NCBI GenBank assembly: GCA_963742795.1
Contig: CAVUNL010000003.1
Location: forward strand, 186,001 to 250,000
From: Palsa-504 sp963742795
GTDB taxonomy: Bacteria > Actinomycetota > Actinomycetes > Streptosporangiales > Streptosporangiaceae
Reading direction: 5' to 3'
Length of the DNA: 64,000 bases
Shown here: one piece after another, positions 16,437-25,402 of the stretch
Position numbering within the stretch: position 1 is the stretch's first letter
Layout of the letters: every line of letters begins with the position of its first letter
Program-made: the position numbers and the translations under genes
Notes under the pieces: model-generated
The model's database searches: none
What the model was told of the DNA's origin: nothing
What the model saw: the letters and a program-made list of their open reading frames with translations, nothing else

Positions 16437-17312
16437 ATGTATCCGTCGCGGTTCCGTTACGAGGCGCCGCGTTCCCTCGCCGAGGCGATCGGCCTGCTGC
16501 ACGACGGCGGGGACTACGCCAAGGTGCTGGCCGGCGGGCAGAGCCTGGTCCCGCTGATGAAGCTGCGCTTCGCCTCCCCAGAGCTGGTCGTCGACATCAA
16601 CAACGTGCCCGGCCTGGACTACCACCGGACTGACCCGGACGGCACGCTGCGCGTCGGCGCGCTGTGCCGCCACGTCGACCTGGAGCGCTCGGACCTGCTC
16701 AAGACGACCCAGCCGACCATGGCCTCGGCTGCCCCGCTGATCGCCGACCCGATCGTGCGCAACCGAGGCACGCTGGTCGGCTCGCTGTGCCACGCCGACC
16801 CGCAGGGCGACTGGGCCTCGGTGGTGCTGGCCCTGGGCGGCTCGGTGGTGGCCCGCGGCCCGCGCGGCATGCGCGCGATTCCGCTCGCCGACTTCGTCAC
16901 CGGGCCGTTCCAGAACGTCCTGGACCAAGACGAGATCGCGGTCGAGGCCGTGATCCCGGCGGCCCAGGGAACCCGCTCCGGCGGCTACCTCAAGCTCGAG
17001 CGCCGCGTGGGTGACTTCGCGACCGTCGGGGTCGCGGTCGCGCTGGAGACGAGCGGTGAGACCGTGACCCGGGCGGGCATCGCGCTGACCGGAGTGGGCG
17101 GCTCCACCATCGGGGCCACCGAGGCCGCCGCCGCGCTGACCGGGCGGCCGCTGACCGCCGAGAGCATCGCTCAGGCGGCTGACCTCGCGGCGCAGGCCGC
17201 CCGGCCGAGGACCGATCATCGCGGCAGCGCCGAATACAAGCGGCACATGGTGCGCACGTTCGTCGTGCGCCTGCTGAGCCGGACAGACGCGGCGGCGGAA
17301 AGGGCAGCGTAA
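16437..17312 (+). CDS. coxM: Aerobic CO dehydrogenase, FAD-binding medium subunit
   Basis: 291 residues of the xanthine dehydrogenase family FAD subunit. AGGQSLVPLM (from residue 32) and TLVGSLCHADPQGD (112-125) are the two FAD-pyrophosphate signatures. It passes electrons from the iron-sulfur subunit to the acceptor, thought to be quinone. It starts after GGAGG and is followed 2 nt later by coxS. The order M-S-L is that of form I CO dehydrogenases. Usual length about 285-290. Confidence 0.92.
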   Translation: MYPSRFRYEAPRSLAEAIGLLHDGGDYAKVLAGGQSLVPLMKLRFASPELVVDINNVPGLDYHRTDPDGTLRVGALCRHVDLERSDLLKTTQPTMASAAPLIADPIVRNRGTLVGSLCHADPQGDWASVVLALGGSVVARGPRGMRAIPLADFVTGPFQNVLDQDEIAVEAVIPAAQGTRSGGYLKLERRVGDFATVGVAVALETSGETVTRAGIALTGVGGSTIGATEAAAALTGRPLTAESIAQAADLAAQAARPRTDHRGSAEYKRHMVRTFVVRLLSRTDAAAERAA

Positions 17313-17314
17313 CC

Positions 17315-17857
<543 letters not shown>

Positions 17858-17858
17858 C

Positions 17859-20249
17859 GTGTCACAGGCACTAGACGAGATCAAGATCGGCGGGCTGGGT
17901 GCGAGCCGCAAGCGGGTCGAGGACAACCGCTTCATCCGCGGCAAGGGCAACTACACCGACGACATCACCCTGCCCGGCATGCTCCACATGGAGATCCTGC
18001 GCAGCCCGCTGGCGCACGCCCGGATCGTCTCGATCGACGCCAGCAAGGCGTGGGACATTCCCGGCGTGCACCTGGTCCTGACCGGCGAGATGATGGCGAC
18101 CCGGAACCTGGCCTGGATGCCGACGCTCTCCTACGACACCCAGGCCGTGCTGGCCACCGACAAGGTGCGGTTCCAGGGCCAGGAGGTCGCCTGCGTCATC
18201 GCCGACGACCCCTACATCGCCAAGGACGCGTGCGAGGCCATCGAGGTCGAGTACGAGGCGCTGCCGGTCATCGTCAACCCGGAGCAGGCGGTCGCCGAGG
18301 GCGCGCCGGTCATCCGGGACGACAAGGAGAACCAGCAGGACAACGTCATCTTCGACTGGGAAGTCGGCGACGCCGCCGGCACCGACCGGGCCTTCGAGCA
18401 GGCCGACGTGATCTCCAAGCTCAAGCTGCACTACCCCCGCTCGCATCCGTCTCCGATCGAGTGCTGCGGCTCGATCGCGGACTTCAACCGGGCCACCTCC
18501 AAGCTCACCGTGTACATGACCACCCAGGCGCCGCACATCATCCGGGCCGCGGTGGCGCTGGTCGCCGAGCTGCCCGAGCACATGATCCGGATCATCTCCC
18601 CGGACATCGGCGGCGGCTTCGGCAACAAGGTCCCTGTCTACCCGGGGTACGTCTGCTCGATCCTGGCCTCGATCCTGCTCGAGCGGCCGGTGAAGTGGAT
18701 CGAGGACAAGACCGGCAACCTCATCTCCACCGGCTTTGCCCGCGACATCTACCTGGACGGCGAGATGGCGCTGCGCCGGGACGGCAAGATCCTCGCGGTG
18801 CGGATGCACTGCGATTCCGACCATGGCGCGTTCTTCTCCGACGCCCAGCCGAGCAAGTTCAAGATCGGGTTGCTGCACTCGGCGTTCGCCGCCTACGACA
18901 TCCCGGTCGCGCACCTGTCCGACCGCGGTACCTACAGCAACAAGGCGCCGGGCGGAGTGGCCTACCGCTGCTCGTTCCGGGTCACCGAGGCGATGTTCTT
19001 CCAGGAACGGATGGTGCAGGCCGCGGCGGACGACCTGGGCATGGACCAGGCCGCGTTCCGGCGGATGAACTTCGTCCGGGACGATGACTTCCCGCACCGG
19101 ACCCCGTTCGGCTTCCTTACTGACTCCGGCCAGTACGCCAAGTGCCTGGACGTCGGGCTGAAGGCGGTGGGCTACGAGGACTTCCGTCGCGAGCAGGCCG
19201 AAGCCAGGAAGCGCGGCCGGCTGCTCGGGCTCGGGATCTCGACCATGACCGAGCCGCTCGGCGCGGGGAACAGCCGCGAGTACGACATCCTCGGCATCAA
19301 GATGTTCGACTCGGCCGACCTCAAGGTGCACATGACCGGCAAGGCCATCGTCCGGACCGGCGCCCGGGGCCAGGGCCAGGGCCACGAGACGACCTGGGCT
19401 CAGATCGTCAGCCACGAGCTCGGCATCCCGGCCGATGACATCGTCGTCGAGGAAGGCGACACCGACACGGCGCCGTTCGGCATGGGCACCTACGCCTCCC
19501 GGAGCACCCCGGTCGCGGGGGCCGCCGTGGCGATGGTGTCCCGCAAGATCCGCGCCAAGGCCCGCAAGCTGGCGGCGCACCTGCTGGAGGTGTCCGAGGA
19601 GGATGTCGAGTGGGAGCTCGGCCGGTTCTACGTCCGCAGCGCCCCTGACCGCGGCGTAACCATCCAGGAGTGCGCGATGGCCGCGTACAGCAACATGCCG
19701 GATGGCATGGAGCCCGGCCTGGAGAACACCGCCTATTACGACCCGCCGAACCTCACCTGGCCGTTCGCGGTGTACATCATCACCGTCGAGGTCGACCCGG
19801 AAACGGGCGTCTGGGATGTGCTGAAGACGGTGGCGGTAGACGACTGCGGCGTCCGGATCAACCCGATGATCGTCGAGGGCCAGATCATGGGCGGGCTCAC
19901 CGAGGCCTACGCGATGGCCAATATGCAGTTCATCACGTTCGACGCCGACGGCAACTGCGTCGGCTCGAACTACATGGACTACCTGATCCCCACCGCCTGG
20001 GAGACACCCGGCTTCGAGCTGCACAGCGAGGTCGTGACCCCGTGCCCGCACCACCCGATCGGCGCCAAGGGCATCGGCGAGTGCGCCGCGGTGGGCGGAC
20101 CGGCCGCCTTCGTCAACGCGGTCATGGACGCGCTGTCGGGGATGGGCGTCCGCAATATCGACATGCCGCTGCTCCCGGACCGGGTGTGGGAGGCGATCAC
20201 CTACCACCGTGACGTTTCCGGCGCCCCGCCGGTGCGGTCGGACGACTGA
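17859..20249 (+). CDS. coxL: Aerobic CO dehydrogenase, Mo-Cu large subunit, form I
   Basis: 796 residues, full length. The active-site loop reads AYRCSFR at 368-374, matching the form I signature AYxCSFR, so Cys371 should hold copper in the Mo-S-Cu site. Form II enzymes have AYxGAGR instead. The catalytic Glu741 lies in GAKGIGECAAVGG. GGGFGNKV near 251 is the usual molybdopterin-contact segment. This identifies a genuine CO oxidiser rather than a general hydroxylase. The GTG start has GGGGAGG upstream, just after the coxS stop. Confidence 0.95.
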   Translation: MSQALDEIKIGGLGASRKRVEDNRFIRGKGNYTDDITLPGMLHMEILRSPLAHARIVSIDASKAWDIPGVHLVLTGEMMATRNLAWMPTLSYDTQAVLATDKVRFQGQEVACVIADDPYIAKDACEAIEVEYEALPVIVNPEQAVAEGAPVIRDDKENQQDNVIFDWEVGDAAGTDRAFEQADVISKLKLHYPRSHPSPIECCGSIADFNRATSKLTVYMTTQAPHIIRAAVALVAELPEHMIRIISPDIGGGFGNKVPVYPGYVCSILASILLERPVKWIEDKTGNLISTGFARDIYLDGEMALRRDGKILAVRMHCDSDHGAFFSDAQPSKFKIGLLHSAFAAYDIPVAHLSDRGTYSNKAPGGVAYRCSFRVTEAMFFQERMVQAAADDLGMDQAAFRRMNFVRDDDFPHRTPFGFLTDSGQYAKCLDVGLKAVGYEDFRREQAEARKRGRLLGLGISTMTEPLGAGNSREYDILGIKMFDSADLKVHMTGKAIVRTGARGQGQGHETTWAQIVSHELGIPADDIVVEEGDTDTAPFGMGTYASRSTPVAGAAVAMVSRKIRAKARKLAAHLLEVSEEDVEWELGRFYVRSAPDRGVTIQECAMAAYSNMPDGMEPGLENTAYYDPPNLTWPFAVYIITVEVDPETGVWDVLKTVAVDDCGVRINPMIVEGQIMGGLTEAYAMANMQFITFDADGNCVGSNYMDYLIPTAWETPGFELHSEVVTPCPHHPIGAKGIGECAAVGGPAAFVNAVMDALSGMGVRNIDMPLLPDRVWEAITYHRDVSGAPPVRSDD

Positions 20250-20257
20250 GCGGCGGA

Positions 20258-21289
20258 GTGAGCATGGAAGGCATGGACGTCCTGGAGGAGATGGGCGAGC
20301 TGACCCGGCGCGGGCAGGCGTTCGCGCTCGCGACCGTGGTCTGGCGCCAGCCTCCGTCCTCCAGCCAGCCCGGCGCACGCGCGGTCATCACCGCCGACGG
20401 CGAGCTGCACGGCTGGATCGGCGGCGCATGCGCCGAGCCGGTGGTGATCCGCGAGGCGCAGCGGGTGATCGCCGAGGGCACCGCCCGGCTGCTGCTGCTC
20501 GGCACGCCGGAGCAGTTCGGCGGGACCGTCCCGGACGGCATGACCGTCATCCCGATCTCCTGCCAGAGCGAGGGCGCCCTGGAGATCTACATCGAGCCGG
20601 TCGTCCCGGTACCGCACCTGGTCGTCATCGGCGGCTCCCCGATGGCCCGGACGCTGGCCAGCCTGGCCCGGGCGCTCGGCTGGCGGACCGACCTGGTCGA
20701 CGGCCCGGACTTCGTCACCGACAGCGCGGACGAGCGGTCCATGGTCGTGGTAGCCACCCAGGGACACGACGACGAAGACGTGCTCACCCGCGCTGTCGCC
20801 GCCCACCCCGCCTACCTGGGCCTGGTCGGCTCGCGGCGCCGGGGGGCGACGGTCCTCGGCTACCTGGCCGACCGGGGCGTGCCCCAGCAGGAGCTGGACC
20901 GGGTCAAGGTGCCCGCCGGGCTGGACCTGGGCAAGACCACGCACCAGGAGATCGCGGTGGCCATCCTCGCTGAGCTGGTCCAGCTCCGCGCCTCCGGCGC
21001 GCTGCCGGGATCCGGGACCGGAGCCGGGACCGGAGCCGGGGCTGGCGCCTCGGCCAAGCCAGGCCGGCGCAAGGCCGCGGACCGGCCCGCCGAGGCGGTC
21101 GACCCGGTCTGCGGGATGACCGTGGCCACGGCGTCCAGCCGGTCCCCTAGCGGGGGGGACAGGGGGGGTCGTCCCCCCGGGCTGGCACTGCGGCACGACG
21201 GCGCCGAGCACTACTTCTGCTGCGCAGGCTGCCGCCAGGCGTTCGAGCAGGACCCTGACGCTTACACCAAGAAAGAGACCCGATGCTGA
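20258..21289 (+). CDS. XdhC/CoxI-family maturation factor fused to a YHS domain
   Basis: 343 residues. Residues 1-110 are the XdhC N-domain with GGACAEP (Cys58). Residues 115-245 are the Rossmann-type domain (HLVVIGGSPMARTLA, VGSRRRG). A Gly/Ala/Thr linker (251-264) leads to a YHS domain (282-338) with DPVCGM and HYFCCAGCRQAF, whose Cys residues (286, 321, 322, 325) could bind metal. XdhC-type proteins help insert sulfur into the molybdenum cofactor. A YHS partner in a copper-using enzyme operon is suggestive but unproven. Residues 293-309 (SSRSPSGGDRGGRPPG) split the YHS domain and come from a GC palindrome. Confidence 0.85.
   Translation: MSMEGMDVLEEMGELTRRGQAFALATVVWRQPPSSSQPGARAVITADGELHGWIGGACAEPVVIREAQRVIAEGTARLLLLGTPEQFGGTVPDGMTVIPISCQSEGALEIYIEPVVPVPHLVVIGGSPMARTLASLARALGWRTDLVDGPDFVTDSADERSMVVVATQGHDDEDVLTRAVAAHPAYLGLVGSRRRGATVLGYLADRGVPQQELDRVKVPAGLDLGKTTHQEIAVAILAELVQLRASGALPGSGTGAGTGAGAGASAKPGRRKAADRPAEAVDPVCGMTVATASSRSPSGGDRGGRPPGLALRHDGAEHYFCCAGCRQAFEQDPDAYTKKETRC
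21150..21180. repeat. GC palindromic element inside the XdhC-YHS gene, copy 2
   Basis: G-runs lead to GGGGGG-TCGT-CCCCCC at 21163-21178. The complement (ending CCCCCCGCT then GGGG) aligns with the element in menE at 12099-12132. It is read in frame and interrupts the YHS domain. Confidence 0.6.
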
Positions 21290-21870
21290 TCAAGAACGAG
21301 TTCGAGGTCGCTGAGCCGGTCGAGAAGGTCTGGCAGTTCTTCGAGAACATCCCCCAGGTCGCGGCGTGCCTGCCGGGCGCCGAGCTGACCGAGGATCTCG
21401 GCGGCGAAAAGTACAAGGGCACGGTCGCCGTCCGGATGGGCCCGGTCCGGCTGCGGTTCGCCGGCACCGCCGACATCACCGAGCGCGACGAGGCGGCCAA
21501 GCGGGTCGTGGTGCACGCCAGCGGCGCCGACGAGAAGGGCCGGGGCCAGGCCAACATGGTCGTCAGCGCGACGCTGACCCGGGCCGGCCGGGGCACCAAG
21601 GTGGGCGTCACCCAGGACCTGCAGCTGTCCGGTGCGGCGGCCCAGTACGGCCGCGGGATGATCAGCGACGTCACGGCCGTGCTGATGCGCGACTTCTCCG
21701 CGAACATGCAGGACCGGATCGAGCGGATCGAGCGCGGCGAGTCGGCCGAGCAGATCGCGGCGGCCAGCGCCGCCCCGGCCCGAGGTTTCACCCTGGGCCT
21801 GCGAGCCGCGGTGATGGCCCTGAGCCGGGTGTTCCGCCGGTTCTTCCTGCCCTACCAGCCCGCGAGCTGA
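21283..21870 (+). CDS. coxG: CoxG-type SRPBCC protein
   Basis: 195 residues. The SRPBCC/CoxG fold covers about residues 1-150, with EFEVAEPVEKVWQFFENIPQVAACLPGAEL at the start. A C-terminal basic hydrophobic stretch (LRAAVMALSRVFRRFFLPY) looks like an amphipathic membrane contact. CoxG is reported to link CO dehydrogenase to the membrane and its quinone pool. It overlaps the XdhC-YHS gene by 7 nt, so it belongs to the same operon. Confidence 0.9.
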   Translation: MLIKNEFEVAEPVEKVWQFFENIPQVAACLPGAELTEDLGGEKYKGTVAVRMGPVRLRFAGTADITERDEAAKRVVVHASGADEKGRGQANMVVSATLTRAGRGTKVGVTQDLQLSGAAAQYGRGMISDVTAVLMRDFSANMQDRIERIERGESAEQIAAASAAPARGFTLGLRAAVMALSRVFRRFFLPYQPAS

Positions 21871-21893
21871 AGGGGCGCGGCGTTGCCTGGACT

Positions 21894-21915
21894 GAGGAGC
21901 GACGGAGGAGCGACG
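21894..21915 (+). repeat. Tandem 11-bp direct repeat in the coxG downstream gap
   Basis: GAGGAGCGACG occurs twice in a row in the 167-bp gap between coxG and the five membrane protein genes. It could be a regulator site or a simple duplication. Confidence 0.5.
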
Positions 21916-22037
21916 AGGGCCCGCCGCCGAAGGCGGCCAGACCAGCAAGGCGACGCAGTGAAGGGGGCAGGGGAGGTGGGTGGGGCCCCGTAAGCGAGCA
22001 AAAGAGATAGAGCGAGCTGAGGAAAGGAGCACCAGTC

Positions 22038-22292
22038 ATGGTCCTGTGGTGGATCGGAAATGTCATCCTGCTGGTCGTGGTCCTGCCTGTGGTGATCTTC
22101 TTGCTTAACCGCGTCCTCGCGGCGGTGGAGCGGATCCGGGCCGCGACCGATAACGTCCTGGCCGGCGGCGTCGCCCTCATCGGCGAGCTGAACGGCCTGC
22201 CCGAGGCGCTGGCCGTCACCGACGAGACGGTCAAGGAAGTCTCCGTCGGCGCGGTCCGGTACGCGGGCTCCGTCGCCAAGCTGCTCGGCTAA
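22038..22292 (+). CDS. Single-pass membrane microprotein 1 of 5
   Basis: 84 residues. One hydrophobic helix at about 4-24 (GNVILLVVVLPVVIFLL) is followed by an amphipathic tail (AVERIRAATDNVLAGGVALIGEL). AAAGGAG stands before the ATG. It is the first of five consecutive small genes with the same plan. No family is recognised. Position after coxG suggests a role at the membrane with CO dehydrogenase, but this is inference. Confidence 0.8.
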   Translation: MVLWWIGNVILLVVVLPVVIFLLNRVLAAVERIRAATDNVLAGGVALIGELNGLPEALAVTDETVKEVSVGAVRYAGSVAKLLG

Positions 22293-22308
22293 GAAAGGGA
22301 GTACGGCC

Positions 22309-22536
22309 ATGCCAGCCGCTGCCTGGTTCACACTGATCGTCGCCGCGCTGATCATCGCCATCACCGCGGTAGGCCTGCTACGGGTTATCTTCCACCTGAG
22401 GGCGGTACGCGCGACGCTCGTCGCCACCACCGGGGGAGTCCAGGCCGTCGCCCAGCTCACCAGCACGGTGCCGGAGCGGCTGACCGCGGTCAACGCCAGC
22501 CTCAAGCCGGTCCGCGACTTCTGCGAAACGGTCTAG
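22309..22536 (+). CDS. Single-pass membrane microprotein 2 of 5
   Basis: 75 residues. The helix is at about 6-28 (WFTLIVAALIIAITAVGLL), then a basic junction (RVIFHLRAVRATL) and an amphipathic tail ending in SLKPVRDFCETV. AAAGGGAG precedes the ATG. It starts 16 bp after the previous gene. The single Cys near the C-terminus (residue 72) is the only one in the protein. No family is recognised. Confidence 0.8.
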   Translation: MPAAAWFTLIVAALIIAITAVGLLRVIFHLRAVRATLVATTGGVQAVAQLTSTVPERLTAVNASLKPVRDFCETV

Positions 22537-22546
22537 GAGGCCGTCC

Positions 22547-22819
22547 ATGGATGCGCATGTCCTCGCCGCGGGGTACAGCACCACCGGCTGGGTGGTGGGC
22601 TACACCATCGGCATCATCATCGTGCTGGTCGTGGTGGCCCTGGTCGTGCCGATCTTGCTGCTGGCCCGGTCGATCGGCAACGAGGCACCCAAGATCAACG
22701 ACGCGCTGACCGACGCGGTGCACAACACCGCCCCGCTCGGCGCGCTGCGTACCACCATCGAGCACGCCACAATCATCATCGGCGGCCTGCAGCGCGGCCG
22801 CGCCCGGCTGGGAGGGTAG
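22547..22819 (+). CDS. Single-pass membrane microprotein 3 of 5
   Basis: 90 residues. A short N-terminal part precedes a strong helix at about 17-41 (VGYTIGIIIVLVVVALVVP). The tail has NEAPKINDALTDAVHNTAPLGALRTTIEHA and a basic end (RGRARLGG). AGGAGG stands 6 nt before the ATG. It starts 10 bp after gene 2. No family is recognised; the tail has a heptad-like pattern that might support a helical bundle with its neighbours. Confidence 0.8.
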   Translation: MDAHVLAAGYSTTGWVVGYTIGIIIVLVVVALVVPILLLARSIGNEAPKINDALTDAVHNTAPLGALRTTIEHATIIIGGLQRGRARLGG

Positions 22820-22821
22820 CG

Positions 22822-23115
22822 ATGCACCATACGCTGGCCATGTCGTCCACCGAGCACAACCTGTGGACGATCGCGAACATCCTGGGCCTGGTCGTGGTCG
22901 TGGCGGTCGCCGCCCTGCTTAGCCTGCTCATCTACCTGGTCAAGGTCATCGACCGCCGGGTCGTCACGGTGCGGGACACGCTCAACGCGGCGGCGGCGAA
23001 CACCGCCGACACCGTGCTGATCCCGCAGGTCGCGGGCGGCGTCGAGGCGGTCCTGGCCGAAGGCCTGCAGCACCACCTGTTCCTCGGCCGCGTACTGGGA
23101 AAGGTCAAGTCATGA
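22822..23115 (+). CDS. Single-pass membrane microprotein 4 of 5
   Basis: 97 residues. The helix is at about 18-43 (ANILGLVVVVAVAALLSLLI). The tail VIDRRVVTVRDTLNAAAANTADTVLIPQVAGGVEAVLAEGL is amphipathic. GGGAGGG lies before the ATG, overlapping the end of gene 3. It overlaps gene 5 by 4 nt (ATGA). No family is recognised. Confidence 0.8.
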   Translation: MHHTLAMSSTEHNLWTIANILGLVVVVAVAALLSLLIYLVKVIDRRVVTVRDTLNAAAANTADTVLIPQVAGGVEAVLAEGLQHHLFLGRVLGKVKS

Positions 23116-23474
23116 CGGGCCTGGTCGTCTGGACGGTCATCGACGTCCTGCTGCTGATCGCCGGGCTGGCGTTCTACCTGTTCTGGGTGGGCACCCTGCT
23201 CACCCGGATCGCCGGGAACCTGGAGGAGTGCGCCGAGATCGTGCAGACCATCGTGGGCCACGCCAAGCTCATCAGGCCCGGGGTGGAGCACATCAACGAG
23301 ACCGGCGGCGTGGTGGCCGGCGCCCTGCCGCTGCTCTACGGCATGGCCGAGGACATCGTGACCGGAGTCACTCCTAGGCCGGAGCCGCCCGCGGTACCCG
23401 AGCCGGCCCGGCCCGCGTCAGGGACGCGCCGCTCGCGCCTACTCGACGCGGTCGGCTTCCGGGCCGACCGGTAG
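23112..23474 (+). CDS. Single-pass membrane microprotein 5 of 5
   Basis: 120 residues. The helix is at about 4-27 (LVVWTVIDVLLLIAGLAFYL). The middle (LEECAEIVQTIVGHAKLIRPGVEHINETGGVVAGALPLL) is amphipathic, and the last 35 residues are proline-rich and basic. It is translationally coupled to gene 4 through an ATGA overlap. It is the longest of the five and ends the run. No family is recognised. Confidence 0.8.
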   Translation: MTGLVVWTVIDVLLLIAGLAFYLFWVGTLLTRIAGNLEECAEIVQTIVGHAKLIRPGVEHINETGGVVAGALPLLYGMAEDIVTGVTPRPEPPAVPEPARPASGTRRSRLLDAVGFRADR

Positions 23475-23531
23475 CGAGCCGAACCGCGCGGCGGCCTGCG
23501 GCCCCGCCCCGGGTCATGCGAGGATGGCCCC

Positions 23532-24434
23532 ATGCGCGCCGTGACCCTGACATCGTTCGGTGGCCTGGAGGCTCTAGAGCTCGCTGACCTGCCCGAACCC
23601 ACTCCGGGGGAGGGCGAGGAGGTGGTGAGCGTGCGCGCGGTGGCGCTCGGGCCGTGGGATCTGTCCGCGGCCGACGGCTACTTCCAGCAGCTCGGCGGCT
23701 CGACCGCGTTCCCGCAGGTGCAGGGCTGGGATTTCGCCGGGCAGACCGCCGATGGCCGCCGCGTCCTCGGATTCACCGCCCAGCCGTGGATGGGTGTAGG
23801 GGCCCTGGCGGAGCAGATCGCGATGCCGGCCGTGCTGCTGGCGCCGCTGCCCGACGGCCTGGACTGGGCCCAGGGAGCCGCGCTCCCCGTCACCGCGCTT
23901 ACCGCCAGGCTGCTCAACGAGGCGGCCAAGGTGTCCGAGGGTGATCTGGTGCTGGTGGCCGGGGCAGCGGGAATGGTGGGCGGGATGGCGGCGCAACTGG
24001 CCCGGGCGAGGGGCGCCCGGGTGGTAGCGGCGGTGCGCGAATCCGATGCTGCGCAGGCACACGCGCTCGGGGCGGAGGCCACGGTAAGCACGGGGGACGG
24101 ACTGGCGGACGAGCTGCGCCAGGGCTGGCCCGACGGGTTCAACGCCTGCCTCGACACGATCGGGCTGCAATCCGCCCTGGCCGACGTGCGCGACGGCGGG
24201 GCGTACGTGACTACCCAGCCGGGCGCAGTGCCCTCGGCCGAGCGGGGCATCTCGGCTCAGGCGGTCCAGGTCCAGCCCGATGCGGCCGCGCTCGGGCCGC
24301 TCGCCGAACGGGCCGCCGCCGGGGACCTCACGGTCCGGGTCGCCGCCGTCGTACCGCTGGCGGAATTCCGCCGCGGTTATGACCTGCTGGCGCGGGGCGG
24401 CGTCAGTGGCAAGGTGGTCGTCGCAATCCCTTAG
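23532..24434 (+). CDS. Zinc-independent quinone oxidoreductase, MDR superfamily
   Basis: 300 residues. MRAVTLTSFGGLEALELADLPEPTPGEGEEVVSVRAV is the usual start of quinone oxidoreductases in the medium-chain family. The NADPH-binding motif is VAGAAGMVGGMAAQLARARG (about 142-161). Zinc-binding cysteines are absent. It would reduce quinones or enones with NADPH. It lies 57 bp after the membrane-protein array and points the same way, so it may or may not be in the same transcript. A transposase remnant begins 8 bp after the stop. Confidence 0.88.
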   Translation: MRAVTLTSFGGLEALELADLPEPTPGEGEEVVSVRAVALGPWDLSAADGYFQQLGGSTAFPQVQGWDFAGQTADGRRVLGFTAQPWMGVGALAEQIAMPAVLLAPLPDGLDWAQGAALPVTALTARLLNEAAKVSEGDLVLVAGAAGMVGGMAAQLARARGARVVAAVRESDAAQAHALGAEATVSTGDGLADELRQGWPDGFNACLDTIGLQSALADVRDGGAYVTTQPGAVPSAERGISAQAVQVQPDAAALGPLAERAAAGDLTVRVAAVVPLAEFRRGYDLLARGGVSGKVVVAIP

Positions 24435-24442
24435 CTTCTTGT

Positions 24443-24856
24443 TTAACCTTTCTGCCTGCGGGTTTTCTTCTTGGGCTCGTCGCGCTTGATGGTCTTACCC
24501 ACGTCAGGGCGGGTGGCCGGGCGGCGGTTCTTGGATCCGGGCGGCCGTCCAGGGCCGGGTTTGCCGGGTTTCGGCGCGCTGGCCAGATCCGGGAGTGCCT
24601 GGCGGATGTTGCGGAACCCGCGGCGGACCCGGGCAGGGGTCAGCCGGCCGGGCGGGCAGGGTCGTTGCCAGGGCAGGCGGATGTCGGCGGCGAGGTAGCG
24701 GGCGAGATACAGCTGGGCGTAGCAGGCGATGATGATCCAGGTCCACCGGACAAAACCAGCGGACAAAGACCTCAGAGGTTGAAACAAGCTTGGATCCCGG
24801 CCAGCGCCGTGGCGATCCGGGTGGGCCCGGGCAACCGACCTGTGGCCCGGGCGCAT
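24443..24856 (-). pseudogene. Transposase C-terminal remnant (IS4/IS701-like)
   Basis: About 105 codons match the C-terminal end of actinobacterial DDE transposases: RWTWIIIACYAQLYLARYLA, PWQRPCPPGRLTPARVRRGF, then PGRPPGSKNRRPATRPDVGKT and a basic tail. The catalytic DDE core is missing and the first 34 codons do not look like transposase. No terminal inverted repeats are visible. This is the stranded 3' end of an old insertion. Confidence 0.75.
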
Positions 24857-24892
24857 TTAATGTGATGTGACGGAAAGACAGGGCGGCGGCGA

Positions 24893-25402
24893 GTGAGCGA
24901 GCCCCAGGTCGATTACGTGGAGTACGTCGAAGGGCGGCTGGCGTGGCTGCGGCGGCTGGCCTATCTGCTGTGCCAGGACTGGCACGAGGCGGATGACCTG
25001 GTGCAGGCCACCCTGACCCGGCTGTACACGTACTGGCCGCGCGCGGCCCGGATGGACAACATCGACGCCTACGTCCGGACCATCTTGGTCCGGACCTTCC
25101 TCAGCGAGCGGCGCTCCCCCTGGTTCCGCCGCGTGCTGCTGCCCGGATCCGCGCAGGCCGACGGCGTCGCGGCCGGCGCGGACCCGGACGCCGTGCTGGA
25201 CGTGCGGGAGGCACTGGCCGCGATCCCGCCGCGTCAGCGGGCCACGCTCGTACTGCGGTTCTACTGCGACTTCGATGTCGAACAGTCCGCGGCCGTGCTC
25301 GGCTGCTCGGCCGGAACGGTTAAGAGCCAGACCTCGAAGGGCCTGGCGGCCCTGCGCCGGATGCTGGAACCAGCCTGGGGAGGGGGATCTGATCGTGGAT
25401 GA
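24893..25402 (+). CDS. ECF sigma factor, SigE-family type
   Basis: 169 residues. Region 2 is seen in LRRLAYLLCQDWHEADDLVQATLTRLYTYW (about 18-47) and region 4 in LAAIPPRQRATLVLRFYCDFDVEQSAAVLGCSAGTVKSQTSKGL. This is the small actinobacterial SigE family whose members are coupled to a membrane protein downstream. The next gene overlaps by 8 nt and has one membrane helix, as expected for an anti-sigma or sensor partner. The GTG start has GGGCGGCGG upstream. Confidence 0.88.
   Translation: MSEPQVDYVEYVEGRLAWLRRLAYLLCQDWHEADDLVQATLTRLYTYWPRAARMDNIDAYVRTILVRTFLSERRSPWFRRVLLPGSAQADGVAAGADPDAVLDVREALAAIPPRQRATLVLRFYCDFDVEQSAAVLGCSAGTVKSQTSKGLAALRRMLEPAWGGGSDRG

Noticed and set aside
17871..20378. 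Very long open frame antisense to coxL
   Set aside because: Frames opposite GC-rich genes stay open by codon bias. It has no binding site and no family pattern, whereas coxL is complete and certain.
24443..24856. Intact insertion sequence
   Set aside because: Only the transposase C-terminus is present; no catalytic core and no terminal repeats.
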